A stretch of 64,000 nucleotides of DNA, from assembly GCA_049890095.1 (NCBI GenBank), contig JBMHCD010000010.1:1-64000 (forward strand), given 5' to 3'. The notes beneath the pieces are model-generated. The model was given only the letters and a program-made list of their open reading frames with translations. It did not search any database and was not told where the DNA came from. Of the stretch, positions 1 through 8,622 are shown piece by piece. The position numbers and the translations under genes are program-made. How positions within the stretch are numbered: position 1 is the first letter of the stretch; each line of letters begins with the position of its first letter. Source of the stretch: JABAYQ01 sp049890095. Its GTDB lineage: Bacteria > Bacteroidota > Bacteroidia > Flavobacteriales > UBA7312.

Positions 1-2229
1 TCCATTACATGCACCTGCAACAGTTGCGTCTGAAGAACTAATTAATACCGCTTCAAAGTCACCACAGTAGTCACATGAACCATCATCTGTGTTAGCATTT
101 GGATTGTGGTTATCTGCAGCTGGATCTGTACAACCATAAATTATACAACTACCATCATCTTCTGTTGCATCTGGGTTAAAATTAGTTGCGTCTGGATTTG
201 TACATCCAGTAACATCTTGTGTTCCAACACAAAATTCATGAGTGATGGATGAACCATAATTCGCATTCTGCATTTCAAAAATGGGTTCACTATTTTCATT
301 ATTCATATAATAATCTCCGTCTATACCACAAGACCAAGCTGATCCATTAAGTCCATCTCCGTAAGAATCGTTTATAATCATAATATAACAACCATCTTCA
401 AGACAAAATTCTTCTTGTATTAATGTAAGACTCATTCCACTGTAAGAACTAGAGGATTGAATTAGTAAGCCTTGTTCATTAAAAAGTTGCCATGAAATTT
501 CTTCTGGATAACAATCTGTTTCTAGATTGAAAAAAAGAGTATTTGAATTACATGAATAAATACAACTTCCGTTATCATTATTTGCTAAAGGGTTGTAATT
601 TTCGGCTTGTGCATCGGTACATCCAGATATGATACAACTTCCGTCATCATTATTTGCTAATGGATTATAATTGTCTGCTTGTGTATTGGTACATCCAGAT
701 ATGATACAACTTCCGTCATCATTATTTGCTGATGGGTTATAATTGTCTGCTTGTGTATTGGTACATCCAGATATGATACAACTTCCGTCATCATTATTTG
801 CTGATGAGTTATAATTGTCGGCTTCAGAATTTGTACAGCCATAAATATCATTGCTACCTATACAAAAATCATGAGTAATTGAAAGTCCAAAGTTAGGTTC
901 AGCCATACTAAAAATGGTTTCTCCATTGGAATAACCAAAATTATAACTTCCATCAACACCACAAGACCAAGATGCTCCATTTAGACCATCACCATAAGAA
1001 TCGGAAAAAATAATTGAATAGCATCCGTTTTCAAGACAAAATTCTTCTTCGATAGTTGTTAAGTCTAGATTTTCATAGCTGTTTGATGATTGTAAAAGAA
1101 TACCTTGTTCATTAAAAAGTTGCCATGATGTTTCTTCTGGATAGCAATCTGTATTAATTTCTAACAAAAGTGAATTGGATTGACAAAGGTACAAACAGCT
1201 ATCGTTATCAACAGTAGCTTCAGCATTATAATTGCTAGCATTTGGATCTGTGCAACCAGTGATTATGTTTGCAGAACAAACATTTGAGTTTAGTAAACTA
1301 GCTCTAGAATTTAACAAAGCAGCAATCATTCTATTTTTTTGACCCTGAGTAAACATATACATACATGCATCGTTAGTATAATCCATATAATTCATAAACA
1401 AATCTCCAGAAGGACCATTATCACAACTTATTTGTGGGTATGTAGGGCATCCATAGTTTGCCTGTTCGTGGGCAGGAGTATCATCTACGAAATCGTTTCC
1501 ACAATTTGAGTCACCCCATATGTGTCTTAAATTTAACCAGTGTCCAATTTCGTGTGTTAATGTTCTTCCTAAATTATAGGGAGCAGCAGCAATGCCTGTA
1601 CTTCCAAAAGCAGTATTTGCTACAACTACTCCATCTGTAGTTGGATCTCCTCCTGGAAATTGGGCATAGCCAAGAAGGTTATTTAAATTACAAACCCAAA
1701 TATTTAGATATAAATCGGTATCCCATGCATCGACTCCTCCTGAGGATGTAAACTTCATGTTGTTATTATAGCTAAATGAATTTTGGTTAGTAAATACTCT
1801 ATTAATTCCACTTGTAGGATTTCCTTCAGGATCTATTTGAGCCAGACAAAATTCAATTTGACTGTCTGCAATCAAGTTTTCAAATGGAGCAGGTAAATTG
1901 GATAAATCAGAATTCAAAGCTCTAAAATCATTATTTAGAGATATCATTTGAGAGTTTATTTGTTCATCCGAAATATTTTGTTCTGAATTATTATATAAGA
2001 TATGAATTACAACTGGAATTGTGTACACATTCTCGGATGAATTCATTAGAGGAATTAACTGTTGATATTGTTGGGTAAGATTTTCTAATTCCAATTGTTT
2101 TGCTAAAAAATCAGGATTATTTTGAATATGATTTTGATAATCTAGCATGCTTCCACATGTTCTTTGTGCTTGAATTAGCTGACTAAAAAAAATAGCAAAT
2201 AGTAATAAAATTGATAACTTGTTAGTCAT
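1..2229 (-). CDS. Secreted M43-family (pappalysin-like) zinc metalloprotease, 3' end outside window
   Basis: The 743 codons in the window begin with ATG at 2229 and run off the left edge. A signal peptide ends near SQLIQAQ. The catalytic domain (about residues 60-320) carries HEIGHWLNLRH, an M43 zinc motif with Asn in place of the usual Gly, and the Met-turn region NYMDYT. After it come GCTDPNA-type repeats, a beta-rich domain (with DSYGDGLNG), four tandem 24-residue repeats, a second copy of the beta-rich domain and two more repeats. Such repeat-bearing proteases are normally exported by the type IX system, and the missing C-terminus should hold a sorting domain. The protease assignment is firm; the substrate is unknown. 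The asparagine variant is, from memory, common in flavobacterial M43 enzymes, so activity is expected. Confidence 0.9.
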   Translation of the reverse strand, partial: MTNKLSILLLFAIFFSQLIQAQRTCGSMLDYQNHIQNNPDFLAKQLELENLTQQYQQLIPLMNSSENVYTIPVVIHILYNNSEQNISDEQINSQMISLNNDFRALNSDLSNLPAPFENLIADSQIEFCLAQIDPEGNPTSGINRVFTNQNSFSYNNNMKFTSSGGVDAWDTDLYLNIWVCNLNNLLGYAQFPGGDPTTDGVVVANTAFGSTGIAAAPYNLGRTLTHEIGHWLNLRHIWGDSNCGNDFVDDTPAHEQANYGCPTYPQISCDNGPSGDLFMNYMDYTNDACMYMFTQGQKNRMIAALLNSRASLLNSNVCSANIITGCTDPNASNYNAEATVDNDSCLYLCQSNSLLLEINTDCYPEETSWQLFNEQGILLQSSNSYENLDLTTIEEEFCLENGCYSIIFSDSYGDGLNGASWSCGVDGSYNFGYSNGETIFSMAEPNFGLSITHDFCIGSNDIYGCTNSEADNYNSSANNDDGSCIISGCTNTQADNYNPSANNDDGSCIISGCTNTQADNYNPLANNDDGSCIISGCTDAQAENYNPLANNDNGSCIYSCNSNTLFFNLETDCYPEEISWQLFNEQGLLIQSSSSYSGMSLTLIQEEFCLEDGCYIMIINDSYGDGLNGSAWSCGIDGDYYMNNENSEPIFEMQNANYGSSITHEFCVGTQDVTGCTNPDATNFNPDATEDDGSCIIYGCTDPAADNHNPNANTDDGSCDYCGDFEAVLISSSDATVAGACNG
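553..840 (-). repeat. Four 72-bp tandem repeats inside the protease gene
   Basis: Four exact-length 72-bp units lie end to end and encode 24-residue copies of the pattern GCTNxxADNYNPxANNDDGSC. The three units nearest 840 are almost identical at DNA level, which suggests recent duplication or gene conversion. The repeats stay in frame with the protease, so they are coding and not a CRISPR array. The acidic Asp/Asn-rich pattern looks like a small calcium-type module (inference). Confidence 0.9.
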
Positions 2230-2296
2230 TGTAAAGGGACTTATAATTAAGGCCTTAATATACGAAATTTAACTTTTTTTATTTAGTTTTATAATA

Positions 2297-3001
2297 ATGG
2301 ATTTAAAATCAAAAAATATAATTGTAACAGGAGGAAGTTTAGGAATTGGTAAAGAAACTGCGAAACAATTGGTAAGCAAAGGTGCAAATGTTTTAATAAC
2401 AGGTCGTTGTGGTAATCGCCTTTCTGATGCAGTTTTATATACGGGAGCTAAAGCTATAGAATTTGATATTTCTAATTTTGATACTATCGTTGAAAAATCA
2501 GCAGAATGTATTAGTTTGTTAGATGGTCGTGTTGACGTACTTATAAATAATGCAGGTATTGGAAGTTTTCAAAAAATAGATGATGTAACACTGAATGATT
2601 TTCAATCTGTTTTTGGTACTAATGTATTTGGTTTGTCCCTTTTCACAAAAGAAGTTGTTCCACTTATGAAGGATAAAAAATATGGAACAATAATAAACAT
2701 AGGGTCATCAGCAAGTATTAAAGGGTTTGCAAACGGAAGTGTATATGCAGCTTCTAAATTTGCTGTTAGGGCGTTAACACAATGTTGGCAAACCGAATTA
2801 AGATCATTTAACATTAGAGTTTGTCAGATAAACCCAAGTGAGGTTACAACAGCTTTTTATAACTTAGACAGAAAAGAAAGAAATCAGGAAGAGAACAAAT
2901 TATCAGCTAACGAAATTGCTCATTCTATTATATCTGTTTTAGAAATGAAAGAAAAAGGATTTGTAACTGAAATGAATATTTGGGCAACAAATCCTTTTTA
3001 A
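2297..3001 (+). CDS. Short-chain dehydrogenase/reductase (classical SDR)
   Basis: This 234-residue protein is a classical SDR, an NAD(P)-dependent oxidoreductase with a Rossmann fold. It shows the cofactor motif TGGSLGIG (residues 11-18), NNAG (84-87), Asn110, the catalytic serine in GSSAS (about 137) and YAASK (Tyr150, Lys154). The length fits the family. The ATG at 2297 lies 67 bp from the divergent protease gene. The stop abuts the end of the convergent repeat-protein gene at 3002 with no terminator between them. The substrate cannot be told from sequence. SDRs are often seen near photolyase clusters in marine flavobacteria (recalled, not checked), and one lies 5 kb downstream here. Confidence 0.85.
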   Translation: MDLKSKNIIVTGGSLGIGKETAKQLVSKGANVLITGRCGNRLSDAVLYTGAKAIEFDISNFDTIVEKSAECISLLDGRVDVLINNAGIGSFQKIDDVTLNDFQSVFGTNVFGLSLFTKEVVPLMKDKKYGTIINIGSSASIKGFANGSVYAASKFAVRALTQCWQTELRSFNIRVCQINPSEVTTAFYNLDRKERNQEENKLSANEIAHSIISVLEMKEKGFVTEMNIWATNPF

Positions 3002-6000
3002 TTATTGAACCAGAAGTAATTTGTCAATAAATACGTGTTTTTTTCCGAAATAGTCAAATGCTTCAACTCTATAGCTGTAATGATTTGGCATATATGTTTC
3101 ACCATTGCTTAACTTTCCGTTCCATCCTTTATTAATATCAGAGGTTTGAAAAATTATTTCCCCCCAACGACTTATGATAGTTAAGCTATATTGTTTAGCT
3201 CCTGAAATAATAGGTTTAAAAATATCATTTTTATTGTCATCATTTGGACTAAATGCTGATGGTATAAAAACATTAAAATTTGGATATATATTTATTGTTC
3301 TAGAGATAGAATCCGAACATCCAAACGAATTTTCAATATAAAGTGTTATGTTATATTCTCCGGTATCAATATACGTATGTTCAGTGTTAAATTCTAAATT
3401 GTTTAAAAAGTTTTCATCACCAAAATTCCATACTGCATTAGTATTTGGAGTTGATAAATTTCTAAAATAAATTGATGAATTAGCTAAATCTGTTTCTTGA
3501 GGAAAGGTGGTAAAGTTAACGTATGGGTTAGGTCTATTGATTATGTTGGCAATTCCCACAGAATCGCTTGAGCAATAATTATCCGAGTAATTTATTAATT
3601 TATAAACTCCGTATTGATTTATTGTTACTGTGTCTATATTTTGAAATGAAGTAAAATTTTGATCTAAACTTTGACTATTAGATATGGTATAATTAAATGG
3701 TGCATAACCATAATGATTTATATAAAAGTTCGCAGAGCTATCTGATTCACACCAATTCTGATTACCGTAAATTTCGAATTTTGGTTCATTAATTATTTTT
3801 AAGTCTAAATTTATAATTGAATCACAACCATTTTCACCTGTTAAAGTAAATGATGCAGTGTTGTTGTTTGCAGTATATGTGTTGCCGTCTATCCAAGTAA
3901 ATGAATCACAAACAGTATGAATGTCTGTAATTTGATAATTATCAAAAATAGTAAGGTTTAAAAAAACAACAGAATCACAACCATGACTATTTGTTAGTGT
4001 AAAGGTTGATGTGTCATTATTTGAAGTGTAAGTAATTCCGTCTATCCAAGTGTATGAGTTACAATGTTGTTGTACATCTGTTCCAATGCTTGGATTGTTA
4101 ATGGTTAGGTTTAATGTTATTATTGAGTCACATCCATTTATGGTGTTGGCATTATAAATAGCGGTATTGTTAGAAGATGAATAAGTAACGCCATTTATCC
4201 AAGTAAATGGCTGACAATGAACTTGCGAGTCTACTACTGAATAACTATTAAAAATGGTTAAATTAAGCGTAACAATCGAATCGCATCCTACATTATTGAT
4301 AAGAGTATGGGTTGCAGAATTGTTGCTAGCAGTGTACGTATTTCCGTCTATCCAAATGAAAGAATTACAAGATTCTTGTACATCTATTCCATAAGTTGTT
4401 TCGTTAATAGTCAAATTAAGGGTAATGATTGAATCGCATCCTACGTTATTAGTTAGGGTAAAGGTTGCAGAATTGTTACTGGTAAAGTAAGTTATTCCAT
4501 CTATCCAAGTGTATGAATCGCAATATTCTTGAACGTCAGTTCCATAGCTTGTTTCTTTAATGGTTAGATCCAAAGTTATAATAGAGTCACACCCATTACT
4601 GTTTGTAAGTATGTGAGTGGCAGTATTATTGCTTTGTGTATAAGTATTTCCATCAATCCAAGTATATTCGTTACAATGTTCTTGCACGTCAATGCCGAAT
4701 GTAGGGTTGTTAATTGTTAAATTTAATGTAACGATAGAATCACAGCCATTGCTACCTGTTAAAATTAAATTTGCAGTGTTATTACTTTGGGTATAGTTAT
4801 TTCCATCAATCCAAGTGTAGTTATTACAATGTTCTTGAATATCTGTGCCGAAAGTAGGATTATTTATTGTTAAATTTAATGTAACAATGGAATCACATCC
4901 ATTGCTGTTTGTGAGTATGTGAGTAGCAGTATTATTGCTTTGAGTGTATGTATTTCCATCAATCCAAGTATATGCGCTGCAATGCTCTTGTATATCTACA
5001 CCATAAGTTTCTTCATTAATTATAAGATTTAGTAAAATAATAGAATCACATCCATTTATATCTAGTAGAACAAAATTAGCACTTGTATTATTAGAGTTAT
5101 AGGTAATCCCATCAATCCAAGTGTACGAATAGCAATGTTGTTGAGAGTCTATATGAAATGAACTTTCGTTTATGGTAAGATTAAGAGAAACAATAGAGTC
5201 GCATCCATTACTATTTGTAAGAGTATAAGTAGCAGTATTATTGCTTTGCGTGTAAGTGTTTCCATCAATCCAAGTATAGGAATAACAATGTTCTTGAACA
5301 TCTGTTCCAAAAGTTGTCTCATTGATGGTAAGATTAAGAGTAATAATAGAGTCACAACCATCACTATTGGTTAGTGTGTGGGTAGCAGTATTATTGTTTT
5401 GAGTATAGGTATTTCCATCAATCCAAGTATAGGAATAACAATGCTCTTGAACATCTGTTCCAAAAGTTGTCTCATTGATGGTAAGGTTTAGAGTAACAAT
5501 AGAGTCGCATCCATTACTACTGGTTAGTGTGTGGGTAGCAGTATTATTGCTTTGAATATAGGTATTTCCATCAATCCAAGTATAGGAATAACAATGTTCT
5601 TGAACATCTGTTCCATAAGTTGTCTCATTGATGGTAAGGTTTAGAGTAACAATAGAGTCGCATCCATCACTATTGGTTAGAGTGTAATTAGCAGTATTAT
5701 TACTTTGAGTATAGGTATTTCCATCAATCCAAGTATAGGAATAACAATGTTCTTGAACATCTGTTCCAAAAGTTGTCTCATTGATGGTAAGATTAAGGCT
5801 AACAATAGAATCACATCCATTACTATTGGTTATAGTGTAAGTAGCAGTATTATTGCTTTGCGTGTAAGTATTTCCATCAATCCAAGTATAGGAATTACAA
5901 TGTTCTTGAATGTCTGTTCCAAAAGTTGTTTCAGTGATGGATAGGTTAAGAGTAACAATAGAGTCACAACCATCACTAGTTGTTAATGTGTAATTAGCAG

Positions 6001-6895
6001 TATTGTTGCTTTGAGTATAGGTTATTCCATCAATCCAAGTGAAAGAACCACAATGATCTTGAGTATCGATGGTATTTTGAGTGCTTAAAAAATAGCTAAT
6101 TAAAATGTATCCATTACCGTTGTTATTATTTTGATTACAATTAAATCCATTAGGCAAAAGGCTTGAGCCACCTCCACCACCTCCACCACCCAATGGGTAG
6201 TATTGATAACAGTCAGACCCACCGCCTCCACCACCGAAGTAGCCACCTCCGCCACCTCCACCTGGACCTCTATTATAACAGGGATCGTTTGCACCATTTC
6301 CACCTATACCCAAATTACCATTTTGACCATAATTTCCATCGTTAATCCAAGGTGGTCCGCTATTTCCCCCTTGGTTTTGAGTACCTCCATTACCTCCAAA
6401 ACCAAAAGGACTTAAACCTATACCACCTGAATTACAACCACCAAATCCTCCTTCAGCATCAGTATTACCACCACCAGTACCACCACCACCTGCGGCAACA
6501 ACAATTCTGTCCTCAAGTAGTAAAGAGGTTCTAATATCTGAAGCTCCTCCGCCTCCAAATGAATTATTAGATTCAGTGTTAGAAGTAGAACCATTACCAC
6601 CTCCATTAAAACCACCTTGAATATTTTCCCCCTGGCCTCCTACAAAAAAATATAGTGTTTGACCTGGTGTTACTTCTAAGTTTCCATTTACAATCGCTCC
6701 ATTTCCTCCTTGAGATCCACCTCCCTCAGCACCAGCAAGAGTAACGTCAATGGAAGTTACGCACGAAGGTACAACCCATGTTTGATAAGCACCAGTATAA
6801 CTAAATGTTTGATTTTGTTCTTGAGCATTTATTTGTAAGAAAAAACAAAAATTTAGAATAATTAAACACGATATTTTAAGTAATTGAAAAGGCAA
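3002..6895 (-). CDS. Giant glycine-rich repeat protein with PKD and type B (CHU_C) sorting domain
   Basis: This secreted 1297-residue protein starts at a TTG at 6895; no ATG precedes the signal peptide, which ends near LQINAQ. Residues 50-260 form a glycine-rich domain with (G)n runs. Residues 272-1036 hold fifteen 51-residue repeats with the core CxSYTWIDGNTY and GCDSIVTLNLTIN. A PKD-like domain (VWNFGD) follows, then a C-terminal type B sorting domain beginning near FIPSAFSPNDDNKNDIF. This architecture is that of a large surface adhesin or matrix protein exported by type IX secretion. Each repeat has one Cys near its start and one in GCDSI, so intra-repeat disulfides are possible (inference). 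No enzyme domain is visible. The C-terminus abuts the SDR on the other strand. Confidence 0.9.
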   Translation of the reverse strand: MPFQLLKISCLIILNFCFFLQINAQEQNQTFSYTGAYQTWVVPSCVTSIDVTLAGAEGGGSQGGNGAIVNGNLEVTPGQTLYFFVGGQGENIQGGFNGGGNGSTSNTESNNSFGGGGASDIRTSLLLEDRIVVAAGGGGTGGGNTDAEGGFGGCNSGGIGLSPFGFGGNGGTQNQGGNSGPPWINDGNYGQNGNLGIGGNGANDPCYNRGPGGGGGGGYFGGGGGGSDCYQYYPLGGGGGGGGSSLLPNGFNCNQNNNNGNGYILISYFLSTQNTIDTQDHCGSFTWIDGITYTQSNNTANYTLTTSDGCDSIVTLNLSITETTFGTDIQEHCNSYTWIDGNTYTQSNNTATYTITNSNGCDSIVSLNLTINETTFGTDVQEHCYSYTWIDGNTYTQSNNTANYTLTNSDGCDSIVTLNLTINETTYGTDVQEHCYSYTWIDGNTYIQSNNTATHTLTSSNGCDSIVTLNLTINETTFGTDVQEHCYSYTWIDGNTYTQNNNTATHTLTNSDGCDSIITLNLTINETTFGTDVQEHCYSYTWIDGNTYTQSNNTATYTLTNSNGCDSIVSLNLTINESSFHIDSQQHCYSYTWIDGITYNSNNTSANFVLLDINGCDSIILLNLIINEETYGVDIQEHCSAYTWIDGNTYTQSNNTATHILTNSNGCDSIVTLNLTINNPTFGTDIQEHCNNYTWIDGNNYTQSNNTANLILTGSNGCDSIVTLNLTINNPTFGIDVQEHCNEYTWIDGNTYTQSNNTATHILTNSNGCDSIITLDLTIKETSYGTDVQEYCDSYTWIDGITYFTSNNSATFTLTNNVGCDSIITLNLTINETTYGIDVQESCNSFIWIDGNTYTASNNSATHTLINNVGCDSIVTLNLTIFNSYSVVDSQVHCQPFTWINGVTYSSSNNTAIYNANTINGCDSIITLNLTINNPSIGTDVQQHCNSYTWIDGITYTSNNDTSTFTLTNSHGCDSVVFLNLTIFDNYQITDIHTVCDSFTWIDGNTYTANNNTASFTLTGENGCDSIINLDLKIINEPKFEIYGNQNWCESDSSANFYINHYGYAPFNYTISNSQSLDQNFTSFQNIDTVTINQYGVYKLINYSDNYCSSDSVGIANIINRPNPYVNFTTFPQETDLANSSIYFRNLSTPNTNAVWNFGDENFLNNLEFNTEHTYIDTGEYNITLYIENSFGCSDSISRTINIYPNFNVFIPSAFSPNDDNKNDIFKPIISGAKQYSLTIISRWGEIIFQTSDINKGWNGKLSNGETYMPNHYSYRVEAFDYFGKKHVFIDKLLLVQ
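3788..6082 (-). repeat. Fifteen 153-bp tandem repeats coding 51-residue modules
   Basis: The period is 153 bp; for example the repeated stretch atccaagtat recurs at 5421 and 5574. Units 2 to 6 (about 5165-5930) are far more alike than units 7 and 11-15, so the array is homogenised in its N-terminal half and diverged toward the C-terminal half. Copy number probably varies between strains. Being long and in frame, the units are not CRISPR repeats. Confidence 0.92.
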
Positions 6896-6940
6896 AAGAT
6901 GGTTGTTAATGTCAGGTTTTATCTTCTAAAGATACTAAAT

Positions 6941-8014
6941 TTATTTTGGAGTGCTTTTTAGATTAAAAATGTTAGACTTAATCATGTTTTTAAAGCTATC
7001 ATCTAAACTTTGATCTAAAGGTCTAAAATTAATTTTTAATTCTGTTTTTGCTTTTTCATTATTGGCCTTGAACTTGAAGTCCAAATTATTATTGATATAG
7101 ACTCTGGTAAGTGCTTTATTAATGAATGGTCCTAATAGCCATATTAACCATTTTGGTGATTTTTTGTTTGGTACAGGTAATATATTCCCATAAATTTTAT
7201 GTAAGATTTTACACATTTCAAAAAAGCTGGTATTATGTCCGTTAACGATATTTCTTCCATTAGCAGATTCAAAAAAACCTGCGTTATAATGAGCTTGTGC
7301 AACATCTCTAACATCAACAACTCCAATGCCGATATTAGGAACGCCATAACGTAAAGTACCATCACCCATTTGTTTTATAATATTAAAACTTTCAGAACTA
7401 GCTTGTTTAGGATTTAAAAACGGTCCAACAACAAAACTTGGGTTAATAACCACTAATTGCCACTTTGTTTGTTTATTGGCAATTTCCCATGCTTTTTTTT
7501 CTGCTAAAGTTTTAGAGTAGGAATATGGTTGATGAGAAATAGAAGCTGTTTTGTTCCAAATAGTTTCGTTTATTTCTTGATTTGGATAAGTTAAACACTC
7601 ACTTGCATCAGTATAAATGGCAGCGCAACTACTTGTTAGTACAACTTTTTTTACATTATTGCATGAATTAATGGAATTGAAAATGTTTTCTGTTCCTTTA
7701 ACAGCTGGGTCGATTAATTCTTTTTGAGGGTTTTTAACATTGGTTTTAAACGGTGATGCTGTATGAAAAATTAATTCACAATCTTTCATTGCTTGTTCAT
7801 ATGAATTTTCAATGAGTAGGTCTGTTTCAAAAAATATAATTTTACCACTACTATTTTTAGCGATTTGATTTAAATGGCATAGTTTTTCGCTATCAATTTT
7901 ACGAACAGCAGCATGAACAGTGATACCATCTTCTAAAAGTTTTTTTACCAACCAACTAGCAACATATCCGTTCGCTCCTGTAACTAATACCGGTTTGCTT
8001 TTGTCTATTTTCAT
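6941..8014 (-). CDS. Extended SDR, dihydroflavonol-4-reductase-like NAD(P)-dependent oxidoreductase
   Basis: This 357-residue protein has the extended-SDR signature TGANGYVAS (12-20), HTASP (about 84-88), TSSCAA (about 128-132) and YSYSK (Tyr164, Lys168). Its closest recognisable relatives are the dihydroflavonol 4-reductase / cinnamoyl-CoA reductase-like bacterial proteins, which reduce ketones or aldehydes with NADPH. The substrate is unknown. It is monocistronic, divergent from the photorepair operon. A TATTTTTG element (minus strand, 8034-8041) lies 20 bases before the ATG. Confidence 0.85.
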   Translation of the reverse strand: MKIDKSKPVLVTGANGYVASWLVKKLLEDGITVHAAVRKIDSEKLCHLNQIAKNSSGKIIFFETDLLIENSYEQAMKDCELIFHTASPFKTNVKNPQKELIDPAVKGTENIFNSINSCNNVKKVVLTSSCAAIYTDASECLTYPNQEINETIWNKTASISHQPYSYSKTLAEKKAWEIANKQTKWQLVVINPSFVVGPFLNPKQASSESFNIIKQMGDGTLRYGVPNIGIGVVDVRDVAQAHYNAGFFESANGRNIVNGHNTSFFEMCKILHKIYGNILPVPNKKSPKWLIWLLGPFINKALTRVYINNNLDFKFKANNEKAKTELKINFRPLDQSLDDSFKNMIKSNIFNLKSTPK

Positions 8015-8033
8015 ACATTTTGTTTTTACGGTA

Positions 8034-8041
8034 CAAAAATA
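8034..8041 (-). promoter_or_regulatory. Putative -7 element for the extended SDR gene
   Basis: TATTTTTG on the minus strand matches the Bacteroidota -7 consensus TAnnTTTG and lies 20 bases upstream of the ATG at 8014. No clear -33 TTG was seen. Confidence 0.45.
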
Positions 8042-8124
8042 GCTTCATTTTGATGATTTTGGTTTTTAATTCATGAAAAAATAGAAGTATTAAAAAGTAT
8101 CTACATATCGATTTTTTTTATTGG

Positions 8125-8132
8125 TACCTTTG
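8125..8132 (+). promoter_or_regulatory. Putative -7 element of the photorepair operon
   Basis: TACCTTTG matches TAnnTTTG and ends 10 bases before the ATG at 8143, so the leader would be only about five bases. No -33 TTG is visible at the expected distance, which leaves room for an alternative sigma factor or an activator. Confidence 0.45.
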
Positions 8133-8142
8133 TACCTTACTT

Positions 8143-8622
8143 ATGAAACGACCTTGGAATATAATAAATACCCCTGTTTATAGTCTTCAAACTTGTGATA
8201 ATTCTGAAAATGTAAACATGAATATTTGTACTTATGTTACTGCTGTAAGTATGAAACCTAAAATTTATGCTATCGCTATAGATTATAAAACCAAAACGTT
8301 TGAAAATTTGAAGTATACTAATCAAGCAGTATTACAAATTTTGAGTTTAGAAAACATAAAAATTATAAAAAAGTTAGGTAAAACAAGTGGCTTTAAATTA
8401 GATAAAAACAAGTTTTTGCAAAAAAATAATTTATTACAAAATTGGAAAGATGAAAAAGTTTTAACAAATGCTTGTGCTTTTTTAAAATTAGACAAAAGAT
8501 TGTGTATTGAAGACCATGGTGATCATGCAATTTTTTTGTTTGATGTGATTTCTTCTAAAACAGTTTCCGAAAATAATATACTAACCTTTCAAGATTTAGT
8601 TGAAAATAAAATAATTTTATGA
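8143..8622 (+). CDS. Flavin reductase-like FMN-binding protein
   Basis: This 159-residue protein resembles the flavin reductase-like split-barrel family, which binds FMN and reduces free flavin with NAD(P)H. The N-terminal stretch around NICTYVTAVSMKPKIYAIAIDYKTKTFEN matches the family pattern of a small-residue strand followed by a flavin-contacting strand, although it is shown here only by similarity from memory. It is the first gene of an operon; its TGA overlaps the ATG of the photolyase gene (ATGA). In that setting it may supply or reduce flavin for the two photolyases (inference). No metal or extra domain is visible. Confidence 0.7.
   Translation: MKRPWNIINTPVYSLQTCDNSENVNMNICTYVTAVSMKPKIYAIAIDYKTKTFENLKYTNQAVLQILSLENIKIIKKLGKTSGFKLDKNKFLQKNNLLQNWKDEKVLTNACAFLKLDKRLCIEDHGDHAIFLFDVISSKTVSENNILTFQDLVENKIIL

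Noticed and set aside
601..840. CRISPR-like periodic repeats
   Set aside because: The unit is 72 bp without variable spacers, in frame, and codes a protein module.
5705..5944. Open plus-strand frame inside the repeat protein
   Set aside because: It is the antisense of the 153-bp repeats, has no start signal and repeats itself at the same period.
6163..6345. His-rich plus-strand frame
   Set aside because: Antisense to the glycine-rich region, where GGN codons read as Pro/His on the other strand.
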